Part shown: one piece after another, positions 1 to 6,992 of the stretch | Layout of the letters: every line of letters begins with the position of its first letter | Position numbering within the stretch: the stretch's first letter is position 1 | NCBI GenBank assembly: GCA_964598025.1 | Contig: CAZRAU010000106.1 | Coordinates: forward strand, 1-10,970 | Length of the DNA: 10,970 bases | DNA from: JALGWN01 sp964598025 | GTDB lineage: Bacteria > Arandabacterota > Arandabacteria > Arandabacterales > Arandabacteraceae | Direction: 5' to 3' | Made by a program: the position numbers and the translations under genes | Notes under the pieces: generated by a model | What the model saw: the letters and a program-made list of their open reading frames with translations, nothing else | What the model was told of the DNA's origin: nothing | The model's database searches: none

Positions 1-115
1 CCACGGTCTTATCGAGCGGCGCCATGCCCAGTCCCCCGGCAAGCACCAGCACGGGCCCGGAAACGTGGGTCACAGCTTCCTGCTGTCCGGGATTGAGGTC
101 ACGGAGGAGGTGCAA
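1..115 (-). CDS. UvrD/PcrA/Rep-like DNA helicase, N-terminal start only (partial, abnormal Walker A)
   Basis: Thirty-eight codons are visible before the window ends. Read from a TTG start, the protein begins MHLLRDLNPGQQEAV and continues through VSGPVLVLAG. This is the N-terminus typical of superfamily 1A helicases: the Q-motif-like 'LNPxQxxAV', then the strand leading into Walker A. Such enzymes unwind DNA 3' to 5' in nucleotide excision and mismatch repair. The TTG start is supported by GGAGGAG on the minus strand (124-130) 8 nt upstream, and because the codon before it is the stop of the preceding gene, so no in-frame extension is possible. The oddity is that the expected AGAGSGKT is absent: the frame reads AGGLGMAPLDKT, with no GKT. 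Everything downstream of about base 33 may therefore not belong to this gene. UvrD, PcrA and Rep cannot be told apart from so short a piece. Confidence 0.6.
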   Translation of the reverse strand, partial: MHLLRDLNPGQQEAVTHVSGPVLVLAGGLGMAPLDKTV

Positions 116-3079
116 TCAGAATTCTCCTCCCAGACTGAAGTGTACCCTCCTCCCCACCTGGCCATCGAAACGCGTGGCCCAGGCCCAGTCGAGCTTCATC
201 AGGAAATATGCAAACCACATGCGCATGCCGAAACCATAGCCGGCATTGAGATCCTTGAGTTCCTCCCGTCCATCGACGCGATGAGCGACTCTGAGGTCCC
301 CATAGTCGCCGCTCCATGCGCCGCCGATATCGAAAAACAGCGCGCCGCGAAGTCCCCCAATCTGGAGCGGTATAGGTCCTCTCATTATCAGCCTGTCGAT
401 AAACGGATATCTAAGCTCCACACTCGCCAGGGCCACATTGTTGCCGTCGAACTCGAAGTCTCTGTAACCCCGGAGATTGTAGGCCCCGCCCAAGTAGAAC
501 CAGGCGGGATCGTCACCCTGGCTGGTGGCTCCAAACACCCGGGCGGCCAACTGGGTCCCCCGAGAAAACATGAAGTACTTTCTGTAGTCCAGCATAGCCG
601 TGGTGAAGGACAGGTCGCTTCCAAGGACGTCCACGATGCTTCTCTCAGCGCTCAACATGTAGCGGGTCCCGCCTATGGGGCCGGTAGAACCCCAGATCGT
701 GGTGTCCTTGGTGTATGATATCCTCGGGAGATATATGTCCTCATTCTCGCGCCGCTCGACGGGAGGCTCGCCGTCCACCCAGTATGCGTCATCTTTGTAT
801 ATCTCTCTGGCGATCCGCATGGCGGTGAAATCGAAATCGAGCCGCCGGAACTTGTCCAGCGGGAAAGAGAAAGCCACAACGCCCCCGAAGCTCCGCTCGG
901 AGAAGAGCTTGTCCTCGCCCCGCGTGGCCAGCGGAGCCCCCATGGTTGTGCGATCGGAGTAGTAGTAGTTCTTGAAATGGAAGACCCCACCACCGTAATC
1001 CATCCGGCGCGCCAGATACCAGTAGTTGGTCACGAAATCCAGGTCTTCGAAGCTGGCGAAGAAATCCGCACCGATGAATATGCGGTGGTTACCAAGGATG
1101 TCGCTCAGCGATATTCTGGTCAGCCCGCCCAGACCGTCGGCGGAGTTATATGAGAACGAACCGGAGACGTAGTCGGGAGAGAACTTGAGCCGGTAAGGCT
1201 TCCGCTCGTAATCCTCTATTCTCTTGCTGGCCGTCGTATCAGGCTCCGCAGGCCCCATCTCCGCCAGGAGCACACCCACCGCCGAACGCTGTGACTCAAC
1301 CACCCAGGATGCGTCGTATTCCCAGGCGTTTTCCTTCTCTACCTTGATCGCCTCAAGGCTCTCCAGGGGCGACTTCACCTGATAGACATCCCATCCACCC
1401 TCACTGAAGACCGAGAACGCAAGCCGGTCACCTTCCGATGACCAGGACGGACTGAAGACCCCTCCGAGGACATCGGTGAGCTGCGTCGTGGTGGAATCCC
1501 CGAGATCATACACAAAGAGGTTGTAACCACCCGTCCTATCGGATACGAAGATGAGCTTGTCCCCTTCAGGCGACCAGGCAGGTGATACATCCTCGGATAG
1601 GCACCTGGTGATGGGACTCACCAGACCATCCGAGACCCGCATCAGGTATATGTCCCGCTGGGGCTTGTCCAGCGGGTCCACCTTGGTGAAGAGCCTCAGC
1701 GAGTCTATGTAACCGGGCGAGATGGCTGAGAATGCGATGTCTTCACCGTCCGGAGACCAGGCATAACCTAGATACTCGATGGCCCCCGTATGAAGGGCCT
1801 CGATCTCGCGGGTTTCGAGGTCAAGGAGGAAGATACCGGGCTTCCCTCCGTCGGTACCGATGAATGAGATGGCTCGCCCATCGGGCGAAAAGGCCGGTCT
1901 ATAGACTTCATCGAAATCAGGTCTGATCTTGTCCAGTACCTTGCCCTTCTCGGCATCGATGATATAGATCCGGTCGGCATCCTTGCTCTTACTCACCAGG
2001 ACTATTCGCTTGCCGTCGGAAGACCAGCCGAAAGATGACCGTAGCGCATGGAAGGATTCAAATTCCTGGGTCCTCTGCCCCTTTATGAGCTTCTTAATGA
2101 TCTTGCCGTCGAGCGCGGACATCAGATAGACGTCATCATAGCCGCTGCCGTCGGATAGAAAGACGATTCTCTGCCCATCGGGAGATATCGCGGGCATGGT
2201 GTTGGTGAAGGAGTCATTCTTCCTGTGGTCGGTGAGTCTGAAAGCTATGTCCTCCGGATCGGTTCTCGATGCTATCTCGGGCCAGTACATCTTCTTGACG
2301 TGATCGACCCAGGCTTCGTTCAGGCCGTATGTATCAACGCCCACGCTGGCCACCAGAGCCTTGTCCAGGCTCCGCGACGTACTGACGGTCCGCAGAATGT
2401 CTGTGAGCTTCTCACGGCCGTATCTTTCCGCGATATAGCGGATCACCGACTGGCCCTGTTTATAGGCCAGATATCCACTGACGTCCTGATAGAGATTGAA
2501 GTAGTAGCCGCTGATCACGGCGTCTCTGACCACCATATCCGCCTCTGCATCCCAGTGTTCGGAGGCGTATTCCGCCAGGCCTTCCAGAAACCACAGTGGA
2601 AGCGAATACGTGTATTGACGCGCGAAAACCGATTGGAGAAGTCCCCCAAAGAGCATGTCGAAATTGTAAACGTGGGTGAGCTCATGCATGGTCACATGCC
2701 TGAGCTCCTCATATGAACCTGTAAACGGAAGCACAACCCGGTTCTTATACAGCTCGGTGAACCCTCCCACCCCTTCCCCAAGAAGCTCCAGCGTGACGTT
2801 GGTCTGCTGAAACTCGTTCTGGGAGCGGTATATCATTATGGGGATGCGCGTTGAAAGGCTGTGACTGAAGTAGCTGCTCAGCGTATCGTAGGATGCGTCG
2901 GCCAGCAAGGCGACGCGCTCGGCAAGGAATTCCTCACCTTGATAGTAATAGACGTCGAAATACTCCGACTGAAGAACGGACCATTCGAAGCCTCTGTACT
3001 GCACCTTGTTCTTACCGAATCCGAAACACAGGGCCGGCAAGAGCAAGAGCAGGACGGATACAAGCAATATCCTCTTCAT
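116..3079 (-). CDS. Peptidase MA-like / PD40 beta-propeller / Omp85-type barrel fusion protein
   Basis: A 987-aa protein with a signal peptide (MKR, then a leucine-rich core, cleaved near residues 18-20). Residues 35-270 resemble the peptidase MA-like gluzincin fold: a zinc motif HELTH at 132-136 and, 30 residues on, WFLEGLAEY, whose Glu166 is the likely third ligand. Six PD40/TolB-like propeller repeats begin near residues 299, 353, 398, 442, 503 and 547, each an S-[PS]-[DE]-G turn followed by a beta strand. From about 630 to the end is an Omp85-type barrel with the L6 signature LRGY at 869-872 and a C-terminal Phe, as is usual for outer-membrane proteins. No POTRA domain is present. The orientation of Omp85 proteins places the peptidase and propeller in the periplasm, so a membrane-anchored quality-control or processing protease is a reasonable inference. 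It follows tamB by 17 bp and abuts the helicase. The substrate is unknown. Confidence 0.85.
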   Translation of the reverse strand: MKRILLVSVLLLLLPALCFGFGKNKVQYRGFEWSVLQSEYFDVYYYQGEEFLAERVALLADASYDTLSSYFSHSLSTRIPIMIYRSQNEFQQTNVTLELLGEGVGGFTELYKNRVVLPFTGSYEELRHVTMHELTHVYNFDMLFGGLLQSVFARQYTYSLPLWFLEGLAEYASEHWDAEADMVVRDAVISGYYFNLYQDVSGYLAYKQGQSVIRYIAERYGREKLTDILRTVSTSRSLDKALVASVGVDTYGLNEAWVDHVKKMYWPEIASRTDPEDIAFRLTDHRKNDSFTNTMPAISPDGQRIVFLSDGSGYDDVYLMSALDGKIIKKLIKGQRTQEFESFHALRSSFGWSSDGKRIVLVSKSKDADRIYIIDAEKGKVLDKIRPDFDEVYRPAFSPDGRAISFIGTDGGKPGIFLLDLETREIEALHTGAIEYLGYAWSPDGEDIAFSAISPGYIDSLRLFTKVDPLDKPQRDIYLMRVSDGLVSPITRCLSEDVSPAWSPEGDKLIFVSDRTGGYNLFVYDLGDSTTTQLTDVLGGVFSPSWSSEGDRLAFSVFSEGGWDVYQVKSPLESLEAIKVEKENAWEYDASWVVESQRSAVGVLLAEMGPAEPDTTASKRIEDYERKPYRLKFSPDYVSGSFSYNSADGLGGLTRISLSDILGNHRIFIGADFFASFEDLDFVTNYWYLARRMDYGGGVFHFKNYYYSDRTTMGAPLATRGEDKLFSERSFGGVVAFSFPLDKFRRLDFDFTAMRIAREIYKDDAYWVDGEPPVERRENEDIYLPRISYTKDTTIWGSTGPIGGTRYMLSAERSIVDVLGSDLSFTTAMLDYRKYFMFSRGTQLAARVFGATSQGDDPAWFYLGGAYNLRGYRDFEFDGNNVALASVELRYPFIDRLIMRGPIPLQIGGLRGALFFDIGGAWSGDYGDLRVAHRVDGREELKDLNAGYGFGMRMWFAYFLMKLDWAWATRFDGQVGRRVHFSLGGEF
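124..130 (-). promoter_or_regulatory. Shine-Dalgarno site for the helicase gene
   Basis: The minus strand reads GGAGGAG here, inside the last codons (Gly-Gly-Glu-Phe) of the upstream gene. It lies 8 nt before a TTG codon that directly follows the upstream TGA stop. Good spacing and the lack of any ATG make it the element that decides the helicase start. It also implies translational coupling to the upstream gene. Confidence 0.65.
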
Positions 3080-3082
3080 CTT

Positions 3083-3092
3083 CCTCCCCCCC
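3083..3092 (-). promoter_or_regulatory. Shine-Dalgarno site with a seven-G run
   Basis: On the minus strand the 17-bp gap after tamB contains seven Gs followed by AGG, then AAG and the ATG of the fusion-protein gene. GGAGG is a full anti-16S match, though its spacing to ATG is short (3 nt). The start is supported because the signal peptide begins immediately after it. Confidence 0.7.
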
Positions 3093-3096
3093 TGAC

Positions 3097-6000
3097 TTAG
3101 TAACCGTAACGGAGCTTGAGGTCCACCTCGAAGTACTCAAGGCCTCCTATCGTTCCGGTTTCCCCCTCTATCGAGAAAGTGTCACTGAGTCTGTATTCCA
3201 CCGAGATCTGCCTCTCCGGATGAGAGAGCCCGGTTTGCGTGAACTTCTGTCTGTCTCCGTACAAAGACCCGAGCGACTGGCTGAATTCGAGATAAACCTT
3301 GTCCGATACATACTTACCGAAGGTGAGCCGGGTTGCCGACAACGCGTCTCCTTCAACACTCTCACCTATCTCCACTCCAAAGCGATCGAGGTGCAACTCT
3401 CGCGCAACATCATTGCTGACCTGATTCGCGAGAGCGGTGGCCCAGGACCTTACAAAGGCCTGGGACACGAAACCGGGCTCTTCACCTGCTTCCGAGGCCT
3501 CGCTTCTTCTCAAGAGAAGAGCCTCGAAAATCTGCTGTTCGTTCCAGCCACTCTCAGATGTCGCTGTAATGTTTAGTTCGTCAATATACCCGCTGGCCGT
3601 TATCTGAATCCGCTCGTCAAGAACAGTTGCATTCGCCTCTAATTCAATATACGCATTCCAGAAGCTTTTGACATCGTTGAATCTGAACTCGCCTTTCGAG
3701 ATCCTGAAACTGTTGTGGTACAGCTTAAAATCTCCTCTGACCGTCTTAAGCGTACCGAGCACCAGCAAACCTTCCTTGCCTCGTCTTACGTTGAGATCGC
3801 CCTGGAGCTCCGCCATAACCTGGCTTCCTCTTATCCAGAAGTCATTCGGGATCTCCACGGTTATGTCCATGACCCAGGCCGGGGTTGATGTCGGGGGTAT
3901 GATGTCCCCGCCCCCACCATCACCCGTGGCCATATAGTAGTATTCACCTTCCTCGACGACCAGAGCACCTTCAATCATCGGAACGGGAAGTCCGGGCGCA
4001 ATTTGCTCGGACCTTATCCGGAGTCGTCCCTTCAGCTGGGCATAAAGGTCCTCGAATTCGGTCACTCGATAGTGATTGAGATCCACGACTACGTTCCATT
4101 CCTTGATACTTGTCCCCGTGAGTTCGAAAAACCCGCTTGCCTTCAGAGCCCCACCCTCCGCGACCATCCCGGCTATCTCAAACCTCTTGCCGTCGGTCAC
4201 CAGTTCCAGATCGAGGTCCCTTATGTCCTGAGCCACCCCCTCAAGTCTCAATCGCGCCCCCGACAGGCGCACAGAACCGTCGAAGGTGGGATCCGCGACA
4301 TTGCCACCCACTCTCAGGCCCACGGCGTAGGTGCCGGAGCAGACTTTCAGTCTGGGAATCAGCTCGCACAAGAGCCCCACATCACCTTTCTCTATGGCTA
4401 TATCGAGGTCCCAGGCTTCCTGGAGAAGCCGGCTGGAGAAGGGAAGGATGGAAACCGCCATCGGCAGGTATCCGCTTATCCGTCCGTTTTCATCGCCTTC
4501 ACCGAAGGTCAGGCGGCTCACCCGCAGCACCGAATCCGCGAGCGTTATCTCCCACTGGACCGGCCCGATGCGGATATCACCCAAGACCGCATCACGCAGG
4601 CTTCCCCGGGATGAAACCTCGGGACTGTTCTTGCTGCCTCCGATGTTCATCGTCAGATCCGCGAATCCCCGGATCTTGGCTATGGGAGGTACAAGGGGCT
4701 GAAGAAGAGCTATGTCCATGTCGGATACTTCAACCGATATGTCTCCCAGATTATCTATAAGATCGTAGCCGCTGCCCGACTTGAGCGCTTGTGAAACCCC
4801 GGCCGGGGACAGATCCATAGGTATCCACCCGTTGACCGAGACCCGCCCGCCGTTTTGCCTTAGCTCTATCCCCTCAAGGTCGACCCTCCTGCCGTCATAG
4901 CCGATGGTCCCGGTCAAGGACTCGAACTCCACCGACCGGATCTCTCCGCCGGCCACTTGGAAAGTCACATCGAAGGCGAGGCTGTCCGCCGTGCCGGAAG
5001 CGCTCAGGGCAACGTTCAGCAGCCCCGTCGGGATCTCCTTCCCCGTAACACTCTTCAGTAGACCCAGGTCAAATGCTTCCACGGTCGAGCCTATCAAATA
5101 GAACCTCCCATCGTAGGTGGCCCGCTCGACTGAAACGCGGCCCATCCTGGACTGGAGGGCGAGATCGCTGACTGTGAGGGAATTGCCTTCATAGGTGACC
5201 CGAACCTCCTGAGGGTTCTCCCAGATAAGGCCGGCTATTTCGACAAACAGGTTGCTCAAGGTCAGACCGAAGCCCTTGTCCCTCATATCCAGCGACCCGA
5301 CCAATCCGAGCAACGACCCATCGGTACGAGTGAGCGCAAGCCTCTCTATGGTGACGGTGGTGTCCTGCACAAGGAAGTCCCCAATGAGCTCGGTGCCCTT
5401 CAAGCCCATGATATCCAGATCGCGGCCGAGCAGATGACCTTCCCCTTCCCGTCGGCCGTCCGCGTCCGCCAGCTTCAGGTCGACGGTCAGGCTTTCGATT
5501 TGGGTCCCGCGGAAGCTTATGCCGCAGGCATAGGCTTCCGCATCAATATCCAGACTGCCCGCGCCTCTAACGAGACGGGCTCCGCCCCGGACGCTCCCGT
5601 CCAGGTCTTCCTGCCCGTGATACGCGAACAAACCCTTTAAGCTCGGCATGTCGAAGGCGAAGCCTAGATCGGCCTTGCCGTCGTAGCCTATGCGGCCGCC
5701 GGTAACAACCTCGGCACCGGCCAAGCCGGCCCTGACGCTGTCCAGCACAACATCCACCGGCGTGACTTCGACCCTGCCCAGGATCGAGTCAAACCGCCAA
5801 TCCCGGTATCTGCCCGCCGTTAGTCCCGGCCAAGCTGCAAGCCTGAAGGACTCAGCAGTGATACCCCTCCCACTGAACCGGATGCTTCCGTTCAGGTCCG
5901 AGTCGAAGGCGCCGCTCCGACCGGATACGAAGCGTGACAGATCGAGGTCGGAGAAAGTGACCACACCCTTGTAGCCGGGCAGGTCAGACATGGCATATTC

Positions 6001-6990
6001 GCAGGACAGGTCCAGCGCCACGCCGTTGACGACCGCCGACAGCCGATCGAGGTCCACCGTCTCATCGCCATAGGTGAGGCGTGCACTCAGGTCCTCGACG
6101 GGCCAACCAAGGACTTCTCCCTCGAGTGCCAGGCTGAGATCGATACTCGAATAGGTCCCGCCTACGGTGATGAGCCCGGCCAACTTTCCGAGACCCGGCT
6201 TGGGGTCGCCGCCAGTGAAGGTCGGCACCTCGTCGAGCCCGAGGCTGTCGACGACGATCTTCACGCCGATCGAATCGCCACCGCCTCCACCCAGGAGCCC
6301 CGAGAGCACCAACCGGCTCCCGGGCGTCTCAAGAAGCAGGCTGTCAATCCGTACCGCTTTGTCGGACAACTCGGCGGATCCACTGATGCCGGTGACCCCT
6401 AACGTCCTGCCGTAGAGAAGACTCGCGCCCAGTAGCGTGATCCCATAACCGTCATCCGTGCTTGCCACGGACCCCATGGCATTAAGATGACTTATCCGGT
6501 GTGGCCTATCCCCTTGCCAGTTCACGGATGCATCGCGCACCGCGACATGCTCGATCCTGATCGGAGTAGGTTTGCCGGGGGGCCCCGGTCCGGCGTCACC
6601 GCTCAGGTATATTCTCGACCCATCGGGCCGCGTGGGGACGGTCATGTTCGGTGATTCCACGGCCAACGAATCGATCTCTATTCGGCCCAGCAGCAAGGCA
6701 GGCAGATTGAACTCGGCATAGACTGCCGAGGTGGAAAGCAGAATAACAGGACTATCTCCTCCGGTGTAGGTCACAAGAACGTCTTCGAACTTCAGATCCC
6801 GTATCATGCTGCCGGTGATATTACCTATCTCCAGGCTGAGATTGCGGTCCCGGCCGACCCGTGATGTCAGGAAATCACCCAGCTTTATGGCTATTCGCTC
6901 ACCCTGAGTCCTGAAAACGATCAAGGTGCCGAGTATCAGGATGCAGATTATGACAGCAAGGTAGATGAGTCCCTTTGTGCGTCTTCTCAT
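3097..6990 (-). CDS. tamB: TamB family translocation/assembly module protein (DUF490, AsmA-like)
   Basis: A 1297-aa protein, close to the usual TamB size. It begins with a basic MRRR and one hydrophobic anchor (about residues 8-26), so it sits in the inner membrane with the rest in the periplasm. Residues 50-120 carry the AsmA/TamB-like N-terminal pattern (GSMIRDLKFEDV, then LLGRIEIDSLAVESP). A very long stretch of short beta-strand repeats follows, expected to form the hydrophobic groove that spans the periplasm. The C-terminal DUF490/TamB domain is clear from about residue 1085 (RGDFKLYHNSFRISKGEFRF) to the terminal LKLRYGY. TamB proteins work with an Omp85 partner in outer-membrane protein assembly and are also implicated in phospholipid transport. 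Its start is 2 nt after the stop of the Omp85 gene and has no convincing Shine-Dalgarno site, so translation probably depends on coupling. Confidence 0.92.
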   Translation of the reverse strand: MRRRTKGLIYLAVIICILILGTLIVFRTQGERIAIKLGDFLTSRVGRDRNLSLEIGNITGSMIRDLKFEDVLVTYTGGDSPVILLSTSAVYAEFNLPALLLGRIEIDSLAVESPNMTVPTRPDGSRIYLSGDAGPGPPGKPTPIRIEHVAVRDASVNWQGDRPHRISHLNAMGSVASTDDGYGITLLGASLLYGRTLGVTGISGSAELSDKAVRIDSLLLETPGSRLVLSGLLGGGGGDSIGVKIVVDSLGLDEVPTFTGGDPKPGLGKLAGLITVGGTYSSIDLSLALEGEVLGWPVEDLSARLTYGDETVDLDRLSAVVNGVALDLSCEYAMSDLPGYKGVVTFSDLDLSRFVSGRSGAFDSDLNGSIRFSGRGITAESFRLAAWPGLTAGRYRDWRFDSILGRVEVTPVDVVLDSVRAGLAGAEVVTGGRIGYDGKADLGFAFDMPSLKGLFAYHGQEDLDGSVRGGARLVRGAGSLDIDAEAYACGISFRGTQIESLTVDLKLADADGRREGEGHLLGRDLDIMGLKGTELIGDFLVQDTTVTIERLALTRTDGSLLGLVGSLDMRDKGFGLTLSNLFVEIAGLIWENPQEVRVTYEGNSLTVSDLALQSRMGRVSVERATYDGRFYLIGSTVEAFDLGLLKSVTGKEIPTGLLNVALSASGTADSLAFDVTFQVAGGEIRSVEFESLTGTIGYDGRRVDLEGIELRQNGGRVSVNGWIPMDLSPAGVSQALKSGSGYDLIDNLGDISVEVSDMDIALLQPLVPPIAKIRGFADLTMNIGGSKNSPEVSSRGSLRDAVLGDIRIGPVQWEITLADSVLRVSRLTFGEGDENGRISGYLPMAVSILPFSSRLLQEAWDLDIAIEKGDVGLLCELIPRLKVCSGTYAVGLRVGGNVADPTFDGSVRLSGARLRLEGVAQDIRDLDLELVTDGKRFEIAGMVAEGGALKASGFFELTGTSIKEWNVVVDLNHYRVTEFEDLYAQLKGRLRIRSEQIAPGLPVPMIEGALVVEEGEYYYMATGDGGGGDIIPPTSTPAWVMDITVEIPNDFWIRGSQVMAELQGDLNVRRGKEGLLVLGTLKTVRGDFKLYHNSFRISKGEFRFNDVKSFWNAYIELEANATVLDERIQITASGYIDELNITATSESGWNEQQIFEALLLRRSEASEAGEEPGFVSQAFVRSWATALANQVSNDVARELHLDRFGVEIGESVEGDALSATRLTFGKYVSDKVYLEFSQSLGSLYGDRQKFTQTGLSHPERQISVEYRLSDTFSIEGETGTIGGLEYFEVDLKLRYGY

Positions 6991-6992
6991 GA

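Noticed and set aside
65..718. Plus-strand open frame of 217 codons
   Set aside because: It lies antisense to the barrel of the 987-aa fusion protein, whose motifs and C-terminus are clear. The translation has no recognisable domain or signal and no ribosome site.
2893..3576. Plus-strand open frame of 227 codons spanning the tamB/fusion-gene junction
   Set aside because: It is antisense to two well-supported genes and to a ribosome site. Its composition is Arg/Ser-rich low-information sequence, typical of shadow frames in GC-rich DNA.
4003..4760. Two plus-strand open frames of about 205 codons each
   Set aside because: They are antisense to tamB and overlap each other in different frames. 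There are no domains, and the Pro/Arg/Ser-rich translation indicates shadows.
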